Source: Streptomyces sp. LUP30
GTDB taxonomy: Bacteria; Actinomycetota; Actinomycetes; Streptomycetales; Streptomycetaceae
DNA: 64,000 nucleotides
Assembly (NCBI RefSeq): GCF_001746365.1
Contig: NZ_MJAJ01000010.1
Location: forward strand, 1-64,000
Direction of reading: 5' to 3'
Made by a program: the position numbers and the translations under genes. Below are positions 34,757 through 42,774 of the stretch, one piece after another; position 1 is the stretch's first letter, and every line of letters starts with the position of its first letter. The notes beneath the pieces were generated by a model that made no database searches, was not told the origin of the DNA, and saw only the letters and a program-made list of their open reading frames with translations.

Positions 34757-34930
34757 GTACCACTCCGTACTCGCGTGCCGGCGCGCTTCTGTCCGCGCCG
34801 GTGGACGGGCGTTCGGCAGAAAGTACGGCGGCCGTCCCGCGGCCGTTCACCGCCCGCGCCGCCGCGGCGGGCCGCCGGGCCGTCGGCCTGTCTAAGGTAC
34901 AGAGAGATCACCGTCTGCCCGGGAGTCCCC

Positions 34931-36061
34931 ATGACCGGTATCCGTCGGAAGAGACCTGCCGACGCCCTCGACGCGCTGGACGCCATCGAGCCTCCGGGCA
35001 ACGTCGAGACGGTCGTCGGCGTGCTGTCGGTGACGGTCCTGGTGGAGGTCCTCGGGGTGCTGTCCGGTTCCGAGGTGTGGCTCCTCGGGCTCCTGGTCTT
35101 CCTGCCCGGTACGGCGTCGGCGCTGTGCACCGTCCAGCAGACGAAGTTCGTCGCCGCCTGGACCACCCTGTTCGTCACCTTCACCGTGGTGGTGCGGGCC
35201 GCTGACGGGGGCCGCTGGCTCGACCGTGCGCTGCTGGTGCTGCTCACCCTGGCCCTGGGGGCCGCCTCCGTCTACGCCTGCCACCGGCGCATCGGACGCG
35301 AGCACGAGATGCTGCGGCTGCGCTCCACCGCCGCCGCCATGCAGCGGCACATCCTGCACCCGCTGCCCCTGCTCACCGACGACGTCCTGGTCAACGGCGT
35401 CTACGAGCCGGTGCAGGAGGACCGGCTGGTCGGCGGCGACATCTACGACGTCGTCGCGTCGCCCTGGGGCACGCGGGTGCTGATCGGCGACGTGCAGGGC
35501 AAGGGACTGGCCGCCGTGGGCGCGGCGTTCGCCGTCATCGGCGCCTTCCGGGAGGCGGCCCACCGCGAAGCCACGCTCACCGCGCTCGTCGACGCCCTGG
35601 ACGCGGCGGTCGTCCGGCACAACTCCTACGCCGAGCAGACCGGCGACGACGAGCGGTTCGTCACCGCTCTCGTCATCGGCGTCGACGCGGACGCGGAGGC
35701 GCAGGTCGTCAACTGCGGGCATGTGCCGCCCCGGTTGGTGCACGAAGGCGTGGTCACCACCCCGGTCCTGGACACGGGCGTCCCGCTCGGGCTCGCCGAA
35801 CTGGCCGTCGAGCCGACGACCGTGGACTGGTTCGCGTTCCCGGCCGGCTCGACCCTGGTGCTGACCACCGACGGGCTCACCGAGACCCGAGCCGACGACG
35901 GCACGTTCTACCCGGTCGACGAGCGCCTGACGAAGTACCTGGACCTCTCGCCCACCGAGCTGCCACAGGCGCTGCACGAGGACTCCCGGGCGTTCGCGAG
36001 CGAGGGCCGCCGCCACGACGACGTCGCCGTCCTGACCGTCCGCCGGTCCCCGGCCCGCTGA
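34931..36061 (+). CDS. Membrane-anchored SpoIIE/PP2C phosphatase with intact metal site
   Basis: 376 aa from ATG 34931 (GGGAG 5 nt upstream). Three or four membrane helices (about 27-115: VVGVLSVTVLVEVLGVLS, LLGLLVFLPG, TLFVTFTVVV, ALLVLLTLALGAASVY) precede a full SpoIIE domain: VGGDIYDV, GDVQGKG, NCGHVPP, VPLGLAE, TTDGLTE and RHDDVAVL, all with the metal Asp residues. In contrast to the phosphatase paralogues at 7.5-10.2 kb it should be active. Similar Streptomyces proteins dephosphorylate STAS antagonists in sigma-B-type switching or act on unknown partners. Confidence 0.88.
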   Translation: MTGIRRKRPADALDALDAIEPPGNVETVVGVLSVTVLVEVLGVLSGSEVWLLGLLVFLPGTASALCTVQQTKFVAAWTTLFVTFTVVVRAADGGRWLDRALLVLLTLALGAASVYACHRRIGREHEMLRLRSTAAAMQRHILHPLPLLTDDVLVNGVYEPVQEDRLVGGDIYDVVASPWGTRVLIGDVQGKGLAAVGAAFAVIGAFREAAHREATLTALVDALDAAVVRHNSYAEQTGDDERFVTALVIGVDADAEAQVVNCGHVPPRLVHEGVVTTPVLDTGVPLGLAELAVEPTTVDWFAFPAGSTLVLTTDGLTETRADDGTFYPVDERLTKYLDLSPTELPQALHEDSRAFASEGRRHDDVAVLTVRRSPAR

Positions 36062-36067
36062 CGCCGA

Positions 36068-36097
36068 CCCGCCGGGAGGGAACCCGCCGAGAGGGAA
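36068..36097. repeat. Tandem 15-bp repeat and possible gene remnant
   Basis: CCCGCCGGGAGGGAA and CCCGCCGAGAGGGAA are adjacent, one mismatch apart. A frame running from about 36100 to a TGA at 36156-36158 (EETVERALRAVRADEAAPR) has coding-like third positions but no start; it may be the tail of a deleted gene. Low support. Confidence 0.4.
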
Positions 36098-36191
36098 CGA
36101 GGAGACCGTCGAGCGCGCCCTGCGGGCCGTCCGGGCGGACGAGGCCGCGCCGCGCTGAGCTCGGTCACGTCCCGGCTCGGGGCACCACCGG

Positions 36192-37580
36192 TCAGGCCCA
36201 GGCGGTCGCCGCCACGAACGAGCTGTCCTGACGGAACAGGTCGGTGCCGTCGGACTGTTCGACGCGCAGCTGGTAGTTGTAGTGGCGCAGGTAGTAGCCG
36301 GGGTAGTTGTACGACTCGAAGCGGACCGAACCGCTCGTCGGCCCCGTCCGGGCGATGAAGGTGGCGTCCCTCGCGAAGGTGGACGTGCCGTCGTTCGGGT
36401 CGAAGCGTCCGCGGAAGGAATAATGGCGCAGGTATTTGCCGGCCGCGTCGCGGAAGGAGCAGGCGTTCGCGTCGGCGAGGCCGGCCACGACCGTGAAGGT
36501 GGACGCCTGCTTCTCGGCGGTGGTGCTGGAGCCCGTCACCACGGGCAGATTGAGCAGGGCCGACTGCTCCTGCCAGTAGCGGGTGGTGTAGTTGGCCGAG
36601 CGCAGCGAGCGCGTGACGTTCTTCGTCAGGGCCGGGCCGCCCGTCACGGTCTCCTTGATGACGGTGAAGTGGCGCGCCGTGCCGGAGATGCCGGGCAGCG
36701 CCTTGGGCGCGCTCCAGGTGGCGAAGGCGTCGTAGCTGTCGCTGTAGTAGTAGTTGCCGTCGCCGTAGCCGTCGAAGAAGATGCGCCAGCCGCCGTTGTC
36801 GAGCTGGATGACGGACGGGCCCTCGCGGTAGCTGCCCCAGCCCGCCCAGTCCCCGGTCCGGGTGATCGTGTAGGGGCCGGCGAGGTTCGACGCCGTGCCG
36901 TACTCGATGTACTTGGCCGTCTCGTTCTTGGTGAACGCGTGGTAGGTCGACCCGGTCTTCACGATGTACGTGTCGATGTGGTTCGGTCCGATGCCGGACA
37001 GCGCGACCGGTGAGGTCCAGGCGGTGAGCGCGGAGTCGGTGGCCTTCAGCAGATAGGGGGTGAAGATCCACTCGTCGCTGGTCACCGAGCAGGACACGAT
37101 GACGTTGACGCTGCCGTCGCTGTCGACGAACCACTCGGGGGCCCAGGCGCGGGACAGGTTGGCGATCGGCACCGTGTAGTCGTACAGGAACGTCCAGTTG
37201 ACCCGGTCGGAGCTGCGGGCGAAGCCGATGGTGGTGCTGGCGTCCTGCCAGGTGTGGGTGGTGTAGGTGAGGTAGTAGTAGCCGTTGGTGTGCCTGAAGA
37301 CGCTCGCGTCCCGGATGCGGTTGCCGGGCGGGGTGTAGGCGGAGGACTGCACCAGCCGGAAGTCCGTCGCGTCGTCGGACTGGTAGACGTTCACCGTTCC
37401 GTCGTTGCTGTCGAGGAACGGGACGATGGTGTACCGGGTGGCCGATCCGGCGGCCGGCGCGGCCGCGAGGGCCGTGCCGAGCAGGCCGGGCGCCTCGCCG
37501 AGCACCAGTCCGGCGACGGGCAGGGCGGCCATCGCCCGCAACAGGGAACGACGGGACGGGGTGTGGGGGCGTGTCGTCAT
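36192..37580 (-). CDS. Secreted GH43-like arabinanase/arabinofuranosidase with CBM42
   Basis: 462 aa from ATG 37580. The N-terminus SRRSLLRAMAALPVAGLVLG has the Tat twin-arginine pattern. A five-bladed propeller follows (RYTIVPFLDSNDGTVNVYQS, IRDASVFRHTNGYYYLTYT, AWAPEWFVD, REGPSVIQLDNG): the Asp in RDAS, Asp in VDSD and Glu in REGP could form the GH43 triad. The C-terminal 130 residues repeat ..FRDAAGKYLRHYSFRGRFD.. and SYNYPGYYLRHYNYQ, the beta-trefoil arabinose-binding module CBM42 (AbfB). Predicted to remove arabinose side chains from arabinoxylan or arabinan outside the cell. Promoter and operator precede it. Confidence 0.82.
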   Translation of the reverse strand: MTTRPHTPSRRSLLRAMAALPVAGLVLGEAPGLLGTALAAAPAAGSATRYTIVPFLDSNDGTVNVYQSDDATDFRLVQSSAYTPPGNRIRDASVFRHTNGYYYLTYTTHTWQDASTTIGFARSSDRVNWTFLYDYTVPIANLSRAWAPEWFVDSDGSVNVIVSCSVTSDEWIFTPYLLKATDSALTAWTSPVALSGIGPNHIDTYIVKTGSTYHAFTKNETAKYIEYGTASNLAGPYTITRTGDWAGWGSYREGPSVIQLDNGGWRIFFDGYGDGNYYYSDSYDAFATWSAPKALPGISGTARHFTVIKETVTGGPALTKNVTRSLRSANYTTRYWQEQSALLNLPVVTGSSTTAEKQASTFTVVAGLADANACSFRDAAGKYLRHYSFRGRFDPNDGTSTFARDATFIARTGPTSGSVRFESYNYPGYYLRHYNYQLRVEQSDGTDLFRQDSSFVAATAWA

Positions 37581-37614
37581 GGTGCGGCTCTCCTACGGCT
37601 CAAGGTCCGAAATC

Positions 37615-37629
37615 CCGAACAAAGTTCGG
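37615..37629. promoter_or_regulatory. Operator-like dyad CCGAACAAAGTTCGG
   Basis: Six-base arms around AAA, directly downstream of the predicted transcription start of the GH43-CBM42 gene and 35 nt before its ATG. CGAA/TTCG dyads again suggest a LacI-type sugar repressor. Confidence 0.55.
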
Positions 37630-37641
37630 AAAGTCGATCAG

Positions 37642-37670
37642 AAAGTAAGGGTGCGGCAGGGGCCCGTCAA
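37642..37670 (-). promoter_or_regulatory. Promoter of the GH43-CBM42 gene
   Basis: Minus strand: TTGACG (37670-37665), 17-nt spacer, TACTTT (37647-37642), predicting a start near 37635, just before the dyad. Confidence 0.5.
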
Positions 37671-37812
37671 TCCTTTACGCAGGAACGGAGGATGCCTGTG
37701 GGACGCCTGTGACGCCCCCGGCGCTCCGCGACCGGGCGGCCGACGGACGGCCGCAGGAAGCGGTCGTGGACCGCCCGGCCGGACGAGCGGGTTCCGCCCG
37801 TACTCTGTGACC

Positions 37813-38031
37813 ATGGACGATGCGTCGATGGTCGGGCTCATGGGGCGGGTCACCGGGACGATCGGGCCGGGGCTCGTCGGCGAGGTGATCGTGAGGGTGC
37901 GCGGCGGAGCCGAGCACTTCCTCGCGCACGCGGCGGACGGCGCCGCCCGCATCGAGTGCGGCACGGTGGTGATGGTGGTGGAGCACCTGCCGCCCAGAAC
38001 GGTCTACGTCACGCGCGCGTACGACAGTTGA
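37813..38031 (+). CDS. Small NfeD-like OB-fold protein
   Basis: 72 aa from ATG 37813. Sequence MVGLMGRVTGTIGPGLVGEV, AHAADGAARIECGTVVMVVE, then PRTVYVTRAY reads as the soluble OB-fold domain found at the C-terminus of NfeD proteins. NfeD and flotillin genes are conserved neighbours in bacteria, and a flotillin gene lies 154 nt downstream on the same strand. The membrane part of NfeD is missing, so this is a stand-alone OB domain. The inferred role is scaffolding with flotillin at membrane microdomains. Confidence 0.75.
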   Translation: MDDASMVGLMGRVTGTIGPGLVGEVIVRVRGGAEHFLAHAADGAARIECGTVVMVVEHLPPRTVYVTRAYDS

Positions 38032-38185
38032 GCCCACTGCGGCCCAGGTGAGAGCCGCTTCGTACGCCTTCTGAAACGTAAGCGTCAAGATTGCAACAAG
38101 GATTTGCCGCCACCTTCACCGTGCGGCCGGACAGGCGCACACTCCCTTCGTTCGGTGCCGAAAGGGCACCATCACAAGGGGGCGT

Positions 38186-39667
38186 ATGCCGATGATCGTC
38201 GGCGTCGTTGCGGGGGTGGCGGTTGTCGCCGTCCTCGCTCTGATCGGTCTGTTCAAGATGATGTGGCGGGTCGCGGAGCCCAACGAGGCACTCGTCATCT
38301 CGGGCTCCAACCACCGCACCGAGGGCCTCGAGGCGGGCATGGGATTCCGCATCGTCACCGGGCGCGGGACGATGGTCATGCCCGGTGTGCAGGTGGTGCG
38401 CAAACTGTCGCTCGACCTGAACGAGACCGAACTGCATGTGGACTGCGTGACGCACCAGGGCATTCCGCTCAAGGTGCGGGGCGTGGTCATCTTCAAGGTG
38501 GGCGACGACTTCGTGTCGATCGCCAACGCCGCCCGGCGCTTCCTCGACCAGCAGAAGCTGATGTCGGAGCGGGTGCACAACGTCTTCGCCGGTCATCTGC
38601 GGTCCATCGTGGGCGGGTTGACGGTCGAGGACATGATCCGCGACCGGGAGAAGCTCACGGGGCAGACCCGTGCCGCCTGCGGTACGGAGATGGAGAAGCT
38701 GGGCCTGATCGTGGACTCGCTCCAGATCCACGAGATCGAGGACCCGACCGGTTACATCAAGAACATGGCGATGCCGCACGCGGCGGCCGTGCAGCGGGAC
38801 GCGCGGATCGCGCAGGCGGAGGCGAACCGGCTCGCCACGGAGGCGGAGCAGGCCTCGTTCGCCCGGATGGCGGAGGCCACCCGGGACAGCGAGATCCTCC
38901 AGGCCGGCTACCAGGCCGAGCGGGACAAGGCGGGCGCCAAGGCCCGCCAGGCGGGACCCCTCGCCGACGCGGCCTCGCGGCAGGAGGTCGTCGTCCAGGA
39001 GACACGGGTCGCCGAACTCGAGGCACAGCGACGCGAACAGCAGCTCCAGGCGGACGTGCGCAAGCCCGCGGACGCCAAGGCGTACGAGAAGCGCACGCTG
39101 GCCGAGGCGGAGCGCGACGCCCGGATCTCGGCGGCGCAGGCCAAGGCGAAGGAGACGGAGCTCGCGGCCGCCGCCGAGGCGACCCGGGTCAAGGCCGCCG
39201 CGGGCGCCGAGGCCGAGGCGACCAGGAGCCGGGGTGAGGCCTCCGCGGCCGCCACCCGGGCCACCGGTGAGGCCGAAGCGGCGTCCGCACAGGCCAGGGG
39301 CCTGGCGGCGGCCGAGGCGGCGAAGGCACAGGGTCTCGCGGAGGCGGAGGCCATCAAGGCCCGCGCCGCCGCCCTCGCCGAGAACCAGGAGGCGGTCGTC
39401 GCCCAGCAACTCGCCGAGAACTGGCCGGAGATCGTGAAGGCGGGCGCCTCCGCCTTCGGCAACGTCGACAACATGGTGCTGCTCAACGGCGCGGACGGGA
39501 TGGCGGACGTGTTCGCCAAGGCGCTCACCATGGGCGGGACGGGGCTCGGTCTGGCCCGTCAGCTGCTCGCCTCGATGAACCAGAACGGGCAGGCGCCGAG
39601 CGGGACTTCGCCTCTCAACGGGATCGCGAAACCGCCCTCGCAGAAGGTGCCGGTCGAGGAGAGCTGA
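38186..39667 (+). CDS. Flotillin-like SPFH/band-7 protein
   Basis: 493 aa from ATG 38186 with AAGGGGG 7 nt upstream. One N-terminal membrane helix (MIVGVVAGVAVVAVLALIGL), SPFH domain (about 28-205), then a long Ala/Glu-rich coiled coil (about 205-415) with repeats like ATGEAEAASAQARGLAAAEA and a C-terminal domain with ALTMGGTGLGLARQLLASM. Typical flotillins cluster in lipid microdomains and affect membrane fluidity and signalling. Pairs with the small NfeD-like gene. Start choice is clear from the ribosome site and the helix position. Confidence 0.9.
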   Translation: MPMIVGVVAGVAVVAVLALIGLFKMMWRVAEPNEALVISGSNHRTEGLEAGMGFRIVTGRGTMVMPGVQVVRKLSLDLNETELHVDCVTHQGIPLKVRGVVIFKVGDDFVSIANAARRFLDQQKLMSERVHNVFAGHLRSIVGGLTVEDMIRDREKLTGQTRAACGTEMEKLGLIVDSLQIHEIEDPTGYIKNMAMPHAAAVQRDARIAQAEANRLATEAEQASFARMAEATRDSEILQAGYQAERDKAGAKARQAGPLADAASRQEVVVQETRVAELEAQRREQQLQADVRKPADAKAYEKRTLAEAERDARISAAQAKAKETELAAAAEATRVKAAAGAEAEATRSRGEASAAATRATGEAEAASAQARGLAAAEAAKAQGLAEAEAIKARAAALAENQEAVVAQQLAENWPEIVKAGASAFGNVDNMVLLNGADGMADVFAKALTMGGTGLGLARQLLASMNQNGQAPSGTSPLNGIAKPPSQKVPVEES

Positions 39668-39714
39668 CACGCCGGCCGCACCGCGGGTGAGGAAGGAGTG
39701 AGACCACACCGGTG

Positions 39715-39762
39715 AAACGCGGTCACGGGGACAGCCCTTAAGGTGCCCCCGTGACCGCGTTT
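39715..39762. promoter_or_regulatory. Long inverted repeat covering the PemK/MazF-like start codon
   Basis: AAACGCGGTCACGGGG (39715-39730) is matched perfectly, inverted, by 39747-39762, with a 16-nt spacer containing TTAAGGT. The arm on the right includes the GTG start at 39751. It could be a flotillin terminator, an operator, or a hairpin hiding the start codon. Confidence 0.85.
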
Positions 39763-40197
39763 ACCGATGCAGATGTTCCGGGCCGTTCCGGCCCCACCGC
39801 CACCGTCGAGGCCGACCCCCGCGAGGTCGGCCGGGTGCGCACCGAGTACTCCCCCGCCCACGACGGCGACCCGGATCCCGGCGAGATCGTCTGGACCTGG
39901 GTGCCCTTCGAGGAGAACGACGGCCGCGGCAAGGACCGTCCGGTCCTCGTCGTCGCCCGGGAGGCGGGCGGCACCTTCCTCGCCGTACAGCTCTCCAGCA
40001 AGCGGCACGACGGCGACCGCGAGTGGGTGCCGATCGGCAGCGGGCCGTGGGACCGGACGGGGCGCGACTCCTGGGTGGACGTCGACCGCGTCCTGCGACT
40101 GCACGAGGACGGCATGCGCCGGGAGGCGTGCGCGCTGGACCGGATGCGGTTCAACCTCGTGCGGCAGCGGCTGCACGAGCGCTACGGCTGGACCTGA
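39751..40197 (+). CDS. PemK/MazF-like toxin-family protein
   Basis: 148 aa from GTG 39751. After 45 variable residues the core reads GEIVWTWVPFEEN, GKDRPVLVVARE, FLAVQLSSK, RDSWVDVDRVLRL, with LVRQRLHERYGWT at the end: the SH3-like PemK/MazF fold of type II endoribonuclease toxins. The longer N-terminus is common in actinomycete homologues. No antitoxin gene lies beside it. The TAAGGT in the inverted repeat is 7 nt from GTG, so the message could be leaderless. RNase activity is inferred from the fold only. Convergent with the PARG gene, overlapping it by 16 nt. Confidence 0.78.
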   Translation: MTAFTDADVPGRSGPTATVEADPREVGRVRTEYSPAHDGDPDPGEIVWTWVPFEENDGRGKDRPVLVVAREAGGTFLAVQLSSKRHDGDREWVPIGSGPWDRTGRDSWVDVDRVLRLHEDGMRREACALDRMRFNLVRQRLHERYGWT

Positions 40198-41090
40198 GCG
40201 CCCTCCGGGCCGCGCGGCCCGGAGGACCGCGGGAGACCGGAGGACCGCGGGAAACGGGAGAGCCGCGGGATACCGGAGAGCTTCGCGAAAGCCGTTTCGA
40301 AGGCTCCCTGGACCGTACGCCCAGGCGTCCGGTCCAGTACCCCGAACACCACGTGCTCGAAGGTCTCGCCGAAGCGTCCGCTCCGGTCGAGCAGGGCGCG
40401 GAACGCTCCCGCCACCTGCGCGGGATCGTTGCGGAACACCCCGCAGCCCCAGGCGCCCAGCACCAGGCGCCGGTAGCCGTGTGCTGCGGCCGTCTCCAGG
40501 ACCCGCTCCGCTCGGACGGCCAGCGCGCGTGGCAGTTCGGGCGCGCGCTCCGGCGCCGTGCGCAGCACCACGCCCGCGTTCGGCGCGGCCGCCGCCAGGA
40601 ATCCGACGCGGAACGGGTCGTCCAGCAGACGCCCGCGGTCGTCCCGGAAGACGGGCACGGCCGGTGCGTGGATGACGCGGTCGGTGTAGAACGGGTCGCG
40701 GTGGGCGCGGTGGTGGTCGTAGAACCGCCGGGCCGTGGTCAGGCAGGTGTACAGCGCGGAAGCCCGGCACAGGGCCTCCTCCTGCGCCTGGGCCCCGTTG
40801 AGGTATCCGCCTCCGGGATTGCGCGCGGAGGCGAAGTCGAGGACGGCGACCGGGGCGCCGACGAGACGCCGGGCGGCCTCCAGGCTGCTCTCGCCGGTGA
40901 CCTCGACGACCGTGTCGGCGGGCGCCGCCGGGGGCAGGCCGACGGGATCCGGTCCCAGCAGGCGGGTGCCCGCGCGGGCCGCCTCGATCGCCGCGGCGAG
41001 AGCTACCTCGCGCCCGTCGGGCGCGCGGTAGCGGCCTGCCGCGACGATCTCCTCCGTCTCCCGTGCGATGCCGCGCAACCGCGCGCTCAT
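40182..41090 (-). CDS. Microbial-type poly(ADP-ribose) glycohydrolase (TIGR02452 family)
   Basis: 302 aa from ATG 41090 with GGGGGTGG upstream. The macrodomain PARG loop is present: FASARNPGGGYLNGAQAQEE with GGG and the catalytic Glu pair of QEE, then ALCRASALYTCL. VIHAPAVPVFRDDRG and LVLGAWGCGVFRNDP are also family hallmarks. The enzyme cleaves ADP-ribose chains from proteins, a reversal of ADP-ribosylation; in bacteria roles are linked to DNA-damage or toxin response. The C-terminal 40 residues are Pro/Ser/Arg repeats (SGLPRSSG). Convergent with the PemK-like gene, whose 3' end it overlaps. Confidence 0.88.
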   Translation of the reverse strand: MSARLRGIARETEEIVAAGRYRAPDGREVALAAAIEAARAGTRLLGPDPVGLPPAAPADTVVEVTGESSLEAARRLVGAPVAVLDFASARNPGGGYLNGAQAQEEALCRASALYTCLTTARRFYDHHRAHRDPFYTDRVIHAPAVPVFRDDRGRLLDDPFRVGFLAAAAPNAGVVLRTAPERAPELPRALAVRAERVLETAAAHGYRRLVLGAWGCGVFRNDPAQVAGAFRALLDRSGRFGETFEHVVFGVLDRTPGRTVQGAFETAFAKLSGIPRLSRFPRSSGLPRSSGPRGPEGAQVQP

Positions 41091-41475
41091 GGCGCCACCC
41101 CCGTGGACGCCATGACCGTGCGGTGCGCGGCGGCTCGTGCCCCGCCCGCCTCCCCCGTCGTGCTCATACACGCATCGTGAGTGATCCTGGACATCGCGTG
41201 CAACACAGTTTCCCGGTGTCCGGAGCGCGTCGGGCATGAGCCGGGAAAAGCAGGGAAGCAGGTCGAAACCGGCGGCGAGCGGTCGGGAAACCGGCGGTGA
41301 AACGGCAGGGAATCGACAAGGAAACGACCCGAAATCCGAGATCAACGGTCGCGAAAGTCCCGTTCTGTACCCTTGTGCGGATCGGATCGAGGGTCTTGGG
41401 TGGTACGAGCTATGCCGGTCCGACCCGCACCGGGGTCGGACCGGTGGCATGGTGGAATCTCAGGAGGATCCCGAC
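41091..41475. other. Region before the ergothioneine operon
   Basis: 385 bases, no supported gene. It is purine-rich in 41220-41350 with many GGGAAA/GAAAC runs. TACCCT at 41368-41373 could be a -10 for egtA, without a convincing -35; no sigma-R consensus found. Confidence 0.4.
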
Positions 41476-42774
41476 ATGTCCGACTCGGTCAGCGACTGTA
41501 CCGACGAAGCGGAGCCCCGCACCGCCCTCACCGAAGCCGAGGTGGAGGCGCTGGTCAGGGGCATCTGTTTCAAGACCGGCCCGCCCCGCGCCGTCGGGGT
41601 GGAACTGGAATGGCTCGTCCACGAGCTGCGCTCGCCGCGGCTCCCCGTCACACCCGAACGACTCGAAACCGCTTACGCAGCACTGCGCACCGTGCCGCTG
41701 AGCTCTCCGCTCACCGTCGAACCCGGCGGCCAGCTGGAGCTGAGCTCGCCGCCGGCCGCCTCCCTCACCGAGTGCGTGCGCACCGTCTCCGCCGATCTCA
41801 CCGCCGTCCGCGCGGTCCTGCACGAGCACGACCTCGCTCTCGTCGGCAGCGGCACGGATCCCTGGCGCACACCGCGCCGCTTCCTGCGCGAACCCCGCTA
41901 CGACGCCATGGAGGCCTGCCTCGACCGCACGGGCCCGGCCGGCCGGGCCATGATGTGCGCCTCGGCCTCCGTGCAGGTCTGCCTCGACGCCGGTTACGAG
42001 GAGCCCGGCCCGCTGGGGCTCGGGCGGCGCTGGTGGCTGTCGCACACGCTGGGCGCGGTGCTGGTGGCGGCCTTCGCCAACTCCCCGCTGCTCGACGGCG
42101 CTCCCACCGGCTGGCGTTCCACCCGGCAGCTGCTGTGGATGGAGATCGGCGCCGGCCGCGCGGGCGGGCCCGTCCTGGACGGCGATCCCCGGGCCGACTG
42201 GGCCCGGCACGTGCTGGACTCCCCGGTGATGTGCGTACGGCGCGAGGGCGGCCCGTGGGACGTGCCGGAGCGGCTCACGTTCCGGGAGTGGACCCGGACG
42301 GGAGCCCCGACCCGGGAGGACCTCGACTACCACATCAGCACCCTGTTCCCGCCGGTCAGACCGCGCGGCCACCTGGAGCTGCGCATGATCGACGCCCAGC
42401 CCGGCGACGACGGCTGGATCGTCCCGCTCGCGGTGACGACGGCGCTGTTCGAGGATCCGGAGGCCGCCGAGAGCGCCTACCGGGCGGTGAAGCCGCTCGC
42501 CGAGCGGGCGCGGCCGCTGCCCGCCCCGCACAATCCGCTGTGGACCGACGCCGCCCGCCACGGGCTGGCCGACCCCGAGCTGCACGAGACCGCCGTCGCC
42601 TGTTTCGAGACCGCCCTGCGGGCGCTGCCCCGCCTCGGCGCGGACGACGCCGTCATGGCGGCCGTGGCGGACTACCTCGACCGCTACGTCCGCCGGGGCC
42701 GCACCCCGGCCGACGACCAGCTCGACCGCCTGCGCGGCGACGCCCGCGCGAACGGGAAGGATCCTCGCTCATGA
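41476..42774 (+). CDS. egtA: EgtA, glutamate-cysteine ligase of ergothioneine synthesis
   Basis: 432 aa from ATG 41476, AGGAGG 8 nt upstream. GCS2-type glutamate-cysteine ligase: VGVELEWLVHE near residue 40, LEPGGQLELSSPP-like block (VEPGGQLELSSPP), then RPRGHLELRMIDAQP. Makes gamma-glutamylcysteine from Glu, Cys and ATP, the sulfur donor used by EgtB. First gene of an operon with egtB, egtC and egtD, each junction overlapping. Assignment is firm because of the context; on sequence alone it could be a general GshA-like ligase. Confidence 0.92.
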   Translation: MSDSVSDCTDEAEPRTALTEAEVEALVRGICFKTGPPRAVGVELEWLVHELRSPRLPVTPERLETAYAALRTVPLSSPLTVEPGGQLELSSPPAASLTECVRTVSADLTAVRAVLHEHDLALVGSGTDPWRTPRRFLREPRYDAMEACLDRTGPAGRAMMCASASVQVCLDAGYEEPGPLGLGRRWWLSHTLGAVLVAAFANSPLLDGAPTGWRSTRQLLWMEIGAGRAGGPVLDGDPRADWARHVLDSPVMCVRREGGPWDVPERLTFREWTRTGAPTREDLDYHISTLFPPVRPRGHLELRMIDAQPGDDGWIVPLAVTTALFEDPEAAESAYRAVKPLAERARPLPAPHNPLWTDAARHGLADPELHETAVACFETALRALPRLGADDAVMAAVADYLDRYVRRGRTPADDQLDRLRGDARANGKDPRS

